Assembly (NCBI GenBank): GCA_035601835.1
Contig: DATNNM010000012.1
Location: 62,001 to 126,000 of the forward strand
DNA: 64,000 bases
Source: Candidatus Tumulicola sp.
GTDB lineage: Bacteria > Vulcanimicrobiota > Vulcanimicrobiia > Eremiobacterales > Eremiobacteraceae
Reading direction: 5' to 3'
Position 1 is the stretch's first letter; each line of letters begins with the position of its first letter. Made by a program: the position numbers and the translations under genes. Below, one piece after another: positions 43,519-52,155 of this stretch. The notes beneath the pieces are model-generated. The model was not told where the DNA came from and did not search any database. It worked only from the letters and a program-made list of their open reading frames with translations.

Positions 43519-44528
43519 CGGCGTTCCGCCAACGGCTCGAACCGATTGAATGCGTCCTCCGCTTGCGACCAATCATCGTCCGACACCGGGACCTCGGCGT
43601 AGGTGGCCAGCGTGAAGGTCTTGGCCAGCCTGTCGAACGGCGCGGCGGCCGGCGCGAGCCTGCGCCGGACCTCTGCGCGATATTCGCCCGCGGTGCGCGC
43701 GGGATCGTACGGAACGCGTCCGGCTCTATCCAGGAGCATCAGGCTCGCGCGAAAGACGAGCGCGACGGCTTTTCCGTACTGGCGGTTTCGGGCGGCGACG
43801 CGCGCCAAACCGTACAGGCTCGAAGAATCGGGCAGTGGCTCCAACGCTTCGCCGACGTCCAGAGCGACGGCGCGGCGGCGCCGAGCCAAGAACGCTCGTG
43901 CTAACCGGTAACTCATGAGGCCGAGCAGGCCGATGAAGGTCACGAGCAAGACGACGGCGAGCACTTTGCCGAAGAGCGGCGAGCCTGCCGCAACGTTATA
44001 AAGTCCGCCGAAGATCTTGTCGACGAGACCGGCTAGCCATTCCACAAAACGGTCCCATAAGGTCCTTTGCGGTTTTGCGGCGGTGCCGGACTCCGCTATG
44101 TGATACGCCGGGTCCGCAAGGATGGCAGCAGCGGTCTTCGCCGCGTCGAGTTTGGGCTGCGCCGCGTTCTGCGACTGCGCGGTTTCCGCGCCGATCCCAC
44201 GCAGCGTTTTCGCCAAGTCGCGCAGTTCGAGACTGCGCGTCTTCGCCTTGAACTCCCCGCGAGCCTGACGCAACCCCGCCTGGAGCCAATCGTCGAGCGA
44301 CGGGGAGAATCGCGGCGGGCCCGGCAGCGGCGCCGGCGGTACGTGAAGATCGGCCACGACCGCGTCATGAGCTTGTCCCTTGGCAGCCGCTTCGAGTGCA
44401 TCGGCGGCACGGTTGAGCGCCGCGGCGTACTGCGCGCCGGCCGTTGCGGTGTTCCGAGCATCGCATGGAGCGCACAAAAGCGACACGGCTGCTGCGCAGG
44501 CACCCGCGACGACGACGTGCCGGGTCAT
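43515..44528 (-). CDS. DUF4129 membrane protein
   Basis: 337 residues. Signal-like N-terminus, helical extracytoplasmic part with LDAAKTAAAILADPAY, one membrane helix (VLAVVLLVTFIGLLGLMSY, about 190-210), and the cytoplasmic DUF4129 domain: GKAVALVFRASLMLLDRAG, then DPARTAGEYRAEVRRRL. The family sits beside transglutaminase-like and MoxR genes in many genomes. Overlaps genes on both sides by 4 nt, confirming the operon. Confidence 0.87.
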   Translation of the reverse strand: MTRHVVVAGACAAAVSLLCAPCDARNTATAGAQYAAALNRAADALEAAAKGQAHDAVVADLHVPPAPLPGPPRFSPSLDDWLQAGLRQARGEFKAKTRSLELRDLAKTLRGIGAETAQSQNAAQPKLDAAKTAAAILADPAYHIAESGTAAKPQRTLWDRFVEWLAGLVDKIFGGLYNVAAGSPLFGKVLAVVLLVTFIGLLGLMSYRLARAFLARRRRAVALDVGEALEPLPDSSSLYGLARVAARNRQYGKAVALVFRASLMLLDRAGRVPYDPARTAGEYRAEVRRRLAPAAAPFDRLAKTFTLATYAEVPVSDDDWSQAEDAFNRFEPLAERR

Positions 44529-45544
44529 GTCGCGGTGGGAGGCGTGCTTGAGCGTGCGGCGGGGAGCTGATCCGCGAGCAGTTGGAGGTCGAAGCCCTCG
44601 CGGCGGATGCGGATGTCGTAGTAGTACAGCGCGACGACCGTGAACGCGAATGCGGTGAAGAAGATCTGCGCGATGTTCGCGATGAGCAGGTACAGCAGCG
44701 GCGCCTTCGTCGCGTACGAAGCCAGACCGCCGGCCCCTGCGGCGACAAGCGCGAACGCAAGACCGATGACGAGCAGCGCGCATGCCACCCAAAAGGAACG
44801 CCAGAACTGTTTGCCGCCGAAGATGCGGGTGATGCCGAGCACGAAGCCGCGCAAGGGATCGACTTTCTCCAAGACCGTCGCGATGAACGAAGACGCAAAC
44901 GCCATGTAGAGCATCACCATCAAGGCGAGAAACGCCAGGAACATGCCGATGCCGACGATCGCCGCGATCACTTCACCCGGCGTCTTGATGAGCGCAGCCA
45001 AAGCGCCGAGAGCGACGGCGATCAAAACGATCGCGAAGACCATGGTGAAGACGAGCAAGAAGATGATGGCTCCCCACAGGAGCACCAACAGCAGCACCCA
45101 GCCCCAGCGGCTGAACGCGTGCCGATAGCAGTCGGCGAAGCGTACCGGCAGACCCAGATACGCGCGCGAAACCCCCGATACGACGGCCGCATTGGCTAGC
45201 GGCACGGCGAAAAATGCGAAGAGATAGTAGAACGGGAGCAGGACGTAGACAAGCGGGTTGTCTTGCGCCGCCTGCAGCTTGGAAAGGTCCGGCGGGTTGC
45301 CGGGATGCTGCGCGACGGCCTGGATCACGTCCATGGATGCGCCCAAAGTATCCTTATACATGAAATACTGGATCAGCGCGAAGGGGATGACCATCACCAG
45401 CAGGATCGCCGCGAAGGTGAGCACGTGGCGGAAATACAGGTTGAATGCGCGGTCGAAGAGTTCGCCGATGGACAAAGGGCGCAGGCTCGCGGCTGCGCCG
45501 GCCGCAGACGTAGCGGGGGGCGTGCCAGACTGCAACGACGACAT
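44525..45544 (-). CDS. Multi-pass membrane protein heading the MoxR operon
   Basis: 339 residues with a Pro/Ala-rich head, LRPLSIGELFDRAFNLYFRH, then about six helices, and a short hydrophilic tail. The LSIGELFDRAF motif is common in DUF7544/GDPD-membrane-domain-like proteins. No catalytic residues are apparent. Its stop overlaps the DUF4129 start, so it is translated first in the five-gene run (45544 to 40006). Confidence 0.72.
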   Translation of the reverse strand: MSSLQSGTPPATSAAGAAASLRPLSIGELFDRAFNLYFRHVLTFAAILLVMVIPFALIQYFMYKDTLGASMDVIQAVAQHPGNPPDLSKLQAAQDNPLVYVLLPFYYLFAFFAVPLANAAVVSGVSRAYLGLPVRFADCYRHAFSRWGWVLLLVLLWGAIIFLLVFTMVFAIVLIAVALGALAALIKTPGEVIAAIVGIGMFLAFLALMVMLYMAFASSFIATVLEKVDPLRGFVLGITRIFGGKQFWRSFWVACALLVIGLAFALVAAGAGGLASYATKAPLLYLLIANIAQIFFTAFAFTVVALYYYDIRIRREGFDLQLLADQLPAARSSTPPTAT

Positions 45545-45566
45545 ATTTTTGATATTCCCTTTACTC

Positions 45567-45588
45567 GTAGCAACGGACCTTTAGCTTC
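45567..45588 (+). repeat. Decayed REP-like element, type B
   Basis: GTAGCAACGGACC-TTTA with a mutated right arm (GCTTCG rather than GGTCCG). Lies between divergent genes at 45544 (-) and 45610 (+). Confidence 0.5.
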
Positions 45589-45609
45589 GCCAACCGAACT
45601 AGCCTCGCG

Positions 45610-46641
45610 ATGCATGCGTCCAATGAAGTCAACGCGACGCCTTTTGATGCCGGCAGCCGACCGGCCGTGGTCGTGACCAGAGGCGGAATCGTGGAAAGCG
45701 AGCACTTCGTGCGCTTCGCGGTCGCGACGCCGGACGGAACGGTGCAAGAGTCGGTCGGCGATATCACCGGCCCGGCATTCCTGCGCTCATCCGCGAAGCC
45801 GCTGATCTGCGCGGTCGTGGTGCAAAGCGGCGCGGCCGAGCGATTCGGGCTCAGCGATGAGGAACTGGCCGTGGCCGCGGGCTCGCATAGCGGCGAGCCC
45901 TACCACATCCAAGCGGTGCGCAGCATCCTCCGCAAGATCGGCGTTGACGAAAGCGCGCTGGAATGCGGGCCGCACCCGCCGATCCACGAGCCCAGCGCGA
46001 AAGCGCTCGTCGCAGAAGGGCTCCAGCCGCAGCGCATCCACAACAACTGTTCGGGTAAACACGCCGCCATCATGGCGCTCGCCGTACACCGCGGCGTCGA
46101 CCCGGCGGGTTACACCAATCCCGAGCATGCGGCGCAGGTCGAGATCCTCAACGGCTGCGCGGAGCTGCTCGGCGTCGAACGCGCTTCGCTGATCATCGGG
46201 ACCGACGGCTGCGGCATCCCGGTGATCGCCGTACCGCTGCGAGCGGCCGCGGTGTGCTTCGCTCGCTTTTCGGATCCCAACCGATTCGGGTCGCGCTGGA
46301 GCGCCGCCGTCGCGCGCGTGCGCAATGCGATGCTGGCCCATCCTCAATATGTGGCCGGAACGGGTCGCTTCGACACCGATCTCATGAAGGCGGCCGCTGG
46401 AGCGGTCTTGTGCAAGGGCGGAGCGGAAGGTTATCATGCTTCGAGCGCTCTCGAAAAAGGCCTGGGCCTGTGCCTGAAGGTCGCGGACGGCAACTATCGG
46501 GCTGTGTCGCCGTTCGTCGTCGACAAGTTGACGAACATCGGAGCGCTCGACCAACGCATGGCCGCCGCGCTTCGAAACCATCGGCGCCCCAAAGTCAAGA
46601 ACTACGCGGGAACGGTAGTGGGAGAAATCCGCGCGATCTAG
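45610..46641 (+). CDS. L-asparaginase, Rhizobium etli (ReAV) type
   Basis: 343 residues of the asparaginase class distinct from the E. coli type I/II and plant types. The ReAV active-site residues are all present with conserved spacing: S60-K63 (RSSAKP), S92 (SHSGEP), C147-K150 (NCSGKHA) and C201 (TDGCGIP), equivalent to S48, K51, S80, C135, K138, C189. The Cys-Lys-Cys set binds zinc in ReAV. It hydrolyses asparagine to aspartate and ammonium. No signal peptide. Tail-to-tail overlap of 4 nt with nagA. Confidence 0.92.
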   Translation: MHASNEVNATPFDAGSRPAVVVTRGGIVESEHFVRFAVATPDGTVQESVGDITGPAFLRSSAKPLICAVVVQSGAAERFGLSDEELAVAAGSHSGEPYHIQAVRSILRKIGVDESALECGPHPPIHEPSAKALVAEGLQPQRIHNNCSGKHAAIMALAVHRGVDPAGYTNPEHAAQVEILNGCAELLGVERASLIIGTDGCGIPVIAVPLRAAAVCFARFSDPNRFGSRWSAAVARVRNAMLAHPQYVAGTGRFDTDLMKAAAGAVLCKGGAEGYHASSALEKGLGLCLKVADGNYRAVSPFVVDKLTNIGALDQRMAAALRNHRRPKVKNYAGTVVGEIRAI

Positions 46642-47753
46642 TCGTTGGCATACACCAACTCGCCGCCTACGAAGACGTGGGAGATGTGATTGCGCCGATC
46701 CCATATGGCGAGATCCGCGCGTAGGCCCTCGCGCAACGAACCGAGTTCGCCGTCGACGCCGATCGCCCGCGCGGGCGCCCACGTGGCGCAGACGACAGCT
46801 TCGGCGAGCGTGATGCCGGTGGCGGCCATCAGATTGCGTACGCCGGCATCCTGGCTCAAGCGGCTGCCTGCGATCACGCCGTCGATCGTCCGCACGACCC
46901 CGCCTTCATCGACGAGACCTTCGACGAGCGGCATCGCATCCGACGTCAGGACCAGATTCACGCCCTTCAAGCGATACAGCAGCGCGAGGTGCTCCGGTGA
47001 GACGTGGACGCCGTCCGCGATGACCTCGCAATACGCGGCGGGATCGAGCAGATACGCCACGAGGATCGATGACCCGCGATGCTGGATCGGCGGCATCGCG
47101 TTGAACGCGTGAGTCAAGATCTGAAAGCCTTGCTCGATGGCCGCAAGCCCGATGGCGTAGGTGCCCGCAGTGTGACCTGCGGCCAGCACGACACCGCGAC
47201 GGGCCAATTCGGCTGCCGCGCGCGGCGCGCCGTCGATCTCCGGCGCCATGGTCACGCGGCAACGACCCGCGGTCCAGGTCTCCAAGAGCGCCTCAACCCG
47301 AGCGGGGGTCGGGGGCAACAGATGCTCGGCGGCGTGAAAGCGCCGGTATTCGGGGTTCAAGAAGGGTCCTTCGAAATGCACGCCGAGGGAGCGCGCGCCG
47401 GCGACGGGCATGTCGACGCAGCGCGATATCTCGGCAGCGGCGCGCAGCATCTGCTCCCATGGCCCCGACATGAGCGTCGGCAGGTAAGCCGTGACTCCGT
47501 GCATCGGCGCCATCGTGGAGAGCGACTTCAGCGATTCGAGCGGCTCTTTGTTGAACCAATGCGTGCCCGCGCCGTTGACGTGCAAGTCGATCAGGCCCGG
47601 GGTCACCGTGCTGCCGAGAGGCAGTTCGAAATCGAGATGATGGGGCCCATCGTCGAGGCGCGCGATGCGGCCGTTCTCGATGCGGATCGAGCCCTGGTGT
47701 GAAGTCCCGTCGCCAATCGCCAGAAGCGCGTGACCTATCGTCTTGCCGCCCAC
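46638..47753 (-). CDS. nagA: N-acetylglucosamine-6-phosphate deacetylase
   Basis: 371 residues of the amidohydrolase superfamily. It deacetylates GlcNAc-6-P for amino-sugar recycling. Signatures are TPGLIDLHVNGAGTHWFN, LGVHFEGPFLNPEYRRFH, the metal ligand region MAPEID, LAAGHTAG and LTHAFNAMPPIQHRG, then VIADGVHVSPEHL and LTSDAMPLV. GTG 47753 is used but lacks a good ribosome binding site. No nagB or PTS gene is adjacent; the MFS gene upstream is 40 bp away and could be co-transcribed. Confidence 0.93.
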   Translation of the reverse strand: MGGKTIGHALLAIGDGTSHQGSIRIENGRIARLDDGPHHLDFELPLGSTVTPGLIDLHVNGAGTHWFNKEPLESLKSLSTMAPMHGVTAYLPTLMSGPWEQMLRAAAEISRCVDMPVAGARSLGVHFEGPFLNPEYRRFHAAEHLLPPTPARVEALLETWTAGRCRVTMAPEIDGAPRAAAELARRGVVLAAGHTAGTYAIGLAAIEQGFQILTHAFNAMPPIQHRGSSILVAYLLDPAAYCEVIADGVHVSPEHLALLYRLKGVNLVLTSDAMPLVEGLVDEGGVVRTIDGVIAGSRLSQDAGVRNLMAATGITLAEAVVCATWAPARAIGVDGELGSLREGLRADLAIWDRRNHISHVFVGGELVYAND

Positions 47754-47792
47754 AAGAAGTCGGCAATTCTCCCATGGCGTGGAACCGGCCCT

Positions 47793-49025
47793 CTACGGCT
47801 CCTTGCGGAGCGCCGCGTTGCCGAAGAAGAACAAGGAATATAAGAAAAGCAGGCCGCCCGACAGCTCGAGCATCGGCCTCACGCCGAGCGGCGTCACTGC
47901 GAATCCTGCGGCCCCTTGAGCGAACGGTACGCTCACGACGTTGAGCAGCATGCTGGCGCCGACGACGCGCGCGACCAAACCGGGCGGGGGCGTGCGCTGG
48001 CGGATCTCCGACATCCAGATGAAGAGCGCGGCATCGACCGCTCCTAAGCAGGCCAACAGCACGCAGGCGATCGCGAGGGAGGGTGCGAGTCCGACGAACA
48101 ACACGAACGCGCCGAGAAGCACGTTGGCGACGATGAACGAAAGGCCGCGCGGCCAGGGCCAGCGCACCGATCCCATCACGAGACTGGCCAGCAGCGCGCC
48201 CGCGGCGATCGCGGCCAACATGATGCCCTGGCCCTGCGCCGCGTTGCCAAAAACATCTTTGCTCAGGAACGCCAAGCCTACGATGAACACGCCGAAGAAG
48301 AAGTTGCCGACGGTCAGCAGCATGGTCATGGGGCGCAGCACCGGGTGGGTGAGGATGTAGCGCGCGCCGCGCAGTTCCTCATTCGCCGACACCGGCCTCG
48401 CCTGAGGCGGAACGCCCGTGTCGAGCGACTTGCTCGGGATGAACGCTGCGAGCGCGACGAAGCATGCGAACAAGCCGGCTGCCACGCTCAGTGACACGGC
48501 GGCGCCATACCGCGCCGTGACGAGACCGGCCAGCGCCGGGCCCACGATGCTCGCGATCTGGAACTGGGCCGAATCGACTGCAAACGCCGTGACGATCAAG
48601 CCTTCCGGCAACATCGTCGGGAGGTAGGCGCGCACCCCGACCATCGTGATCGCGGCGGCCGCCGAGGAGAGAACGGCGAGCACGATCAGCCAATCGATCG
48701 TCAGCGCATGACGCCATGCCGCCACCGCCATCCCGGCGAGCACGGCGCAGCGCAGCGCGTTGTCCGACAACATCAAGAGTTTGCGTGGAAATCGATCCAA
48801 CAGCGAACCGGAGAAAAGCCCGAAGCCCAGTCCGCCTGACGTGTACGCCATCAACACGAGACCGGCGCTCGAGGCCCGATGGGTCAATTCGAGCGCCTCC
48901 CAAAGCAGCCCGATCATCACGAACTGATCGCCCAAGCGCGTGAACAACTGCGCCGTCACGAGCAGCGTGACGGCGCGGTGCGCGAACAGCGCGCGGTAGC
49001 GCGCCAGTCCGCTGGCTTCTTTCAA
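47793..49025 (-). CDS. Major facilitator superfamily transporter
   Basis: 410 residues, about 12 helices. The MFS cytoplasmic-loop motif appears as GSLLDRFPRKLLMLSDN after TM2. Subfamily resembles MFS_3-type (enterobactin exporter/macrolide efflux-like). No substrate evidence; neighbours are a phosphohexomutase and NagA. ATG 49025 overlaps the phosphohexomutase stop by 4 nt. Confidence 0.88.
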   Translation of the reverse strand: MKEASGLARYRALFAHRAVTLLVTAQLFTRLGDQFVMIGLLWEALELTHRASSAGLVLMAYTSGGLGFGLFSGSLLDRFPRKLLMLSDNALRCAVLAGMAVAAWRHALTIDWLIVLAVLSSAAAAITMVGVRAYLPTMLPEGLIVTAFAVDSAQFQIASIVGPALAGLVTARYGAAVSLSVAAGLFACFVALAAFIPSKSLDTGVPPQARPVSANEELRGARYILTHPVLRPMTMLLTVGNFFFGVFIVGLAFLSKDVFGNAAQGQGIMLAAIAAGALLASLVMGSVRWPWPRGLSFIVANVLLGAFVLFVGLAPSLAIACVLLACLGAVDAALFIWMSEIRQRTPPPGLVARVVGASMLLNVVSVPFAQGAAGFAVTPLGVRPMLELSGGLLFLYSLFFFGNAALRKEP

Positions 49026-50359
49026 GAGCGGATCAGAGCGAGCACTTCTTCGCGCTTCGCCTCCAACTCCTCACGCGTGTCCGCCTCGACGTTGAGCCGC
49101 AGCAGCGGCTCCGTATTGCTCGGCCGGACGTTGTACCACCACGTAGGGTAGTTCACGGTCACCCCGTCCAGGTGATCGATTTCGCTGGCACTCGAATAGT
49201 GCGACTCGAGCAGGGCGAGCTTCGCGGGGATATCGTCGACGTGGGTGTTGATCTCGCCCGATCGGAAGCGCGTGTCGAGCGGACGGAGCAGTTCGCTCAC
49301 AGGCTTGCCTTCACGCGATACGAGTTCGAGCACCACCAGCAGTGCGATCAGCCCGGAATCTGCATAGTAGTTGTCGCGGAAATAGAAATGCCCGGAGTGC
49401 TCTCCGCCGAACACAGCGTTTTCTTCGCGCATGATGGCTTTGATGTGCGAGTGCCCGACGCGCGTTCGCACGGGAATGCCGCCTTCGCCTTTGATGACTT
49501 CGGGCACGCTGCGCGAGGAGATGAGGTTGTAGAGGATCTTCGCTCCCGGATGCTTGCGCAACAGCATCTTGGCCACGAGCGCGGTGACCATGTCGCCGCC
49601 GACCAGCTCGCCGCGCTCGTCGGTGATGAACATGCGGTCCGCGTCGCCGTCGAACGCCACGCCGAGGTCGGCCTTGTGCTCGCGCACTGCGCGCTGCACG
49701 TCGGCCATGTTCTCCGCTTCGATCGGGCTGGCCGGGTGGTTCGGGAACGAGCCGTCCAACTCGAAGTAGAGCGGGATGACCTTGCACGGAAGGTGCCGGA
49801 AGATCGCCGGCACGATAAGTCCGGCCATGCCGTTACCGGCGTCGATGGCGATGGTCAGCGGGCGCAGGCTTGTGACGTCGATGAATGAGAGGCAGTGCTG
49901 GACGAACTCCGGCAATGGATTGCGGGCGATGATCCGTCCGGTTGTTCGCGGTGTTGAGAACCCACCCCGAGCCGCGAGGTCGCGGATCGCGAAGACGCCG
50001 GTGTCGCCCGAGAGCGCGATCGCCTGCTCGCGGCACAACTTGAACCCGTTGTAATCCTTCGGGTTGTGCGACGCCGTGATCATGGCCCCACCCGGGTACG
50101 CGAACTTGCCGACCGAGAAGTAGAGCTCGTCGGTGGACGTCAAACCGAGGTCGATGACGTCCGCGCCCTGAGCGGTCGCGCCGCGAGCGAAGGCCTCGAA
50201 CAGCGGTCGCGATGACGGGCGCATGTCGCGTCCGACGGCTACTGCGGGGGCGCCGAGATGCTGCACGAACGCCCGGCCTATGCGCTCGGCGGTCTCGTCA
50301 TCCAACTCCGTCGGATAGATGCCGCGGATGTCGTACGATTTGAAGATGGAAAGGTTCAA
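49022..50359 (-). CDS. Phosphomannomutase/phosphoglucomutase
   Basis: 445 residues, four-domain alpha-D-phosphohexomutase. Catalytic serine loop AMITASHNPKDYNGFKL (about 93-109), metal loop FDGDADRMF, sugar loop VFGGEHSGHFYFRD (GEHSGH is typical of dual PMM/PGM) and phosphate loop RPSNTEPLLR. It interconverts hexose-1- and -6-phosphates for polysaccharide precursors. The start is TTG 50359, overlapping the stop of a 34-residue membrane peptide gene. Confidence 0.94.
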   Translation of the reverse strand: MNLSIFKSYDIRGIYPTELDDETAERIGRAFVQHLGAPAVAVGRDMRPSSRPLFEAFARGATAQGADVIDLGLTSTDELYFSVGKFAYPGGAMITASHNPKDYNGFKLCREQAIALSGDTGVFAIRDLAARGGFSTPRTTGRIIARNPLPEFVQHCLSFIDVTSLRPLTIAIDAGNGMAGLIVPAIFRHLPCKVIPLYFELDGSFPNHPASPIEAENMADVQRAVREHKADLGVAFDGDADRMFITDERGELVGGDMVTALVAKMLLRKHPGAKILYNLISSRSVPEVIKGEGGIPVRTRVGHSHIKAIMREENAVFGGEHSGHFYFRDNYYADSGLIALLVVLELVSREGKPVSELLRPLDTRFRSGEINTHVDDIPAKLALLESHYSSASEIDHLDGVTVNYPTWWYNVRPSNTEPLLRLNVEADTREELEAKREEVLALIRS

Positions 50360-50460
50360 TGAACGCCGTTCGAGACGGCGTAATAGTGGAGCCAGACGAT
50401 CGCGACGATGACGGCGAGCAGCATCAGCCCGAGCAACCAGGGTTTCTGGGGCTTATCCAT
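50356..50460 (-). CDS. Small membrane peptide coupled to the phosphohexomutase
   Basis: 34 residues: MDKPQKPWLLG, a hydrophobic helix (LMLLAVIVAIVWL), then HYYAVSNGVH. Its TGA stop overlaps the TTG start of the phosphohexomutase, which is the standard coupled arrangement, and the mutase otherwise lacks a strong ribosome binding site. ATG 50463 is one codon earlier. No known family. Likely a real small protein. Confidence 0.5.
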   Translation of the reverse strand: MDKPQKPWLLGLMLLAVIVAIVWLHYYAVSNGVH

Positions 50461-50485
50461 CATGCAAAGGGGTTTTTGTGAATGT

Positions 50486-50510
50486 GGAGCGGGACCTTTT
50501 CAGGTCCCGC
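50486..50510 (+). repeat. REP-like palindrome, type B (GGAG head)
   Basis: GGAG head and the perfect 9-bp stem GCGGGACCT/AGGTCCCGC with loop TTTC. Between glnA (ends 50517) and the small membrane peptide gene. Confidence 0.75.
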
Positions 50511-50516
50511 CGGTCA

Positions 50517-51968
50517 TCACAGGTCGTAGTACAGGTAGAACTCGTAGGGATGCGGACGGATGCGCACCTCTTGGAGCTCGCGGTTGCGCTTGTAGTCGAT
50601 CCATGTCTCGACGAGGTCTTCGCTGAACACGCCTCCGTCGAGCAGGAACGCGTGATCCTTCTCGAGCGCGGCAAGCGTGGCGTCGAGGCTTCCCGGCACG
50701 GACTTGATGCGCCGCGCCTCGCTCGCGGGCAGTTCGTAGATGTTCTTGTCGAGCGGGCCGAAGCCGGCCTTGGTCGGGTCGATTTTCTTCTTGATGCCGT
50801 CGAGACCGGCCATCAACATCGCCGCGAACGCGAGATATGGATTGGCCGCCGGGTCGGGAGGCCGGAATTCGATGCGCTTGGATTTCGAGAAGCGCGGTCC
50901 TTTGAAGAAGATCGGGATGCGCACCGCCGCCGAGCGGTTGCCCTTCGAGTACGCGACGTTCACCGGCGCTTCGTAATGCGGCACGAGGCGCTTGTACGAG
51001 TTGGTGGTCGGCGCGCAAAATGCGAGCAGCGCGTCGATGTGGGTCAGCAGCCCGCCGATGTAGTAATGGCCGAGTTTCGAGAGCTCGGCGTAGCCCTTTT
51101 CATCATAGAACAGGTTCTTGCCGGCTTTCCACACGCTTTGGTGCACGTGCATGCCCGAACCGTTGTCGCCGAAGAGCGGTTTCGGCATGAACGTCACGGT
51201 CTTGCCGTGCCGGCGCGCCACGTTGCGCGTCACATATTTGTAGATCATGACGTTGTCGCACTGTTGCACGAGCGAGTTGTAGCGGATGTCGATCTCGCTC
51301 TGGCCGCCGGTAGCGACTTCGTGGTGGTGCATCTCGACCGGCACACCCCAATCTTTGAGCCCGAGCACCATCTCCGAGCGGATATCCATGTGCTTGTCGG
51401 AAGGCGGCACCGGGAAATAGCCCTCCTTCGGACGCAGCGTGTAGCCAAGATTCGGCGATTCGTCGGCGCCGGAGTTCCAATGCGCTTCTTCGGAGTCAAG
51501 CGCGTAGCCCGTCATGTATGGCTGGATGTCAAAGCTGACATGATCGAAGATGTAGAACTCGAGTTCCGGCCCGAAATAGGCGACATCGCCGACGCCGGTT
51601 TTCTTGAGATAGGCTTCGGCGCGCTTGGCGACGCCGCGCGGGTCACGGCCGTACAGCGCCTGCTCGCGCGGGTCGTAGACGTCACATACGAACGAGACAG
51701 TTGGGATCGAGCAAAATGAATCGACCCTGGCTGAGCCTGGGTCGGGCAGCAGCACCATGTCGCTTTCTTGGATCTCCTGGAAGCCCCGAATGCTGGAGCC
51801 GTCAAATCCGATGCCGTGGACGAACGTGTCGTCGTCGACCACGTCGGCCGGAACCGACGTGTGCTGCCACATGCCGGGTATGTCGATGAATTTGAAATCC
51901 ACGATTTTCGCGCCATGCAGTTTGATGAAATCGACGGCGCTCGAGCTTGCCCGCCGGCCTTTTGCCAC
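50517..51968 (-). CDS. glnA: Glutamine synthetase, type I
   Basis: 483 residues. It makes glutamine from glutamate, ammonium and ATP. Signatures: GFDGSSIRGFQEIQESDM, VEMHHHEVATGGQSEID, MPKPLFGDNGSGMHVHQS, NSYKRLVPHYEAPVN, RIEFRPPDPAANPYLAFAAM. KNIYELP retains the tyrosine that is adenylylated in GSI-beta enzymes. GTG 51968 is chosen because AAGGAGG lies 6 nt upstream, within a GTGATCGTG context. It differs from the shorter GS at 56523, suggesting separate regulation. Confidence 0.95.
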   Translation of the reverse strand: MAKGRRASSSAVDFIKLHGAKIVDFKFIDIPGMWQHTSVPADVVDDDTFVHGIGFDGSSIRGFQEIQESDMVLLPDPGSARVDSFCSIPTVSFVCDVYDPREQALYGRDPRGVAKRAEAYLKKTGVGDVAYFGPELEFYIFDHVSFDIQPYMTGYALDSEEAHWNSGADESPNLGYTLRPKEGYFPVPPSDKHMDIRSEMVLGLKDWGVPVEMHHHEVATGGQSEIDIRYNSLVQQCDNVMIYKYVTRNVARRHGKTVTFMPKPLFGDNGSGMHVHQSVWKAGKNLFYDEKGYAELSKLGHYYIGGLLTHIDALLAFCAPTTNSYKRLVPHYEAPVNVAYSKGNRSAAVRIPIFFKGPRFSKSKRIEFRPPDPAANPYLAFAAMLMAGLDGIKKKIDPTKAGFGPLDKNIYELPASEARRIKSVPGSLDATLAALEKDHAFLLDGGVFSEDLVETWIDYKRNRELQEVRIRPHPYEFYLYYDL

Positions 51969-52009
51969 GATCACCCTCCTTTGTGAATGCGCACTGAACG
52001 CAACGTATT

Positions 52010-52035
52010 GTAGGCCTGAGGCTTTTAGCCCCGGG
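52010..52035 (+). repeat. REP-like palindrome, type A, degenerate copy
   Basis: GTAG head, then CCTGAGGC-TTTTA-GCCCCGGG, sharing the left-arm changes of the copy at 302. It lies in the upstream region of glnA. Confidence 0.6.
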
Positions 52036-52115
52036 AGCCTGTACAACATTCTTGATGGGCGCGCTTTTCGACGTTGGTCTAGACGCGCGCGCGCGGCGTT
52101 GGCCACAGGTAGGGC

Positions 52116-52151
52116 TGTGGATAGTGCGGATAACGCGGATAACGCGGATAA
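52116..52151 (+). repeat. Four tandem 9-mers resembling DnaA boxes
   Basis: TGTGGATAG, TGCGGATAA, CGCGGATAA and CGCGGATAA run end to end with no spacer. The DnaA box consensus is TGTGGATAA, so the first two have one mismatch and the last two have two. An inverted CCACAG/CTGTGG flanks the first. No dnaA, dnaN or AT-rich unwinding element is near, so this is not evidence of an origin. Confidence 0.4.
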
Positions 52152-52155
52152 CGCG

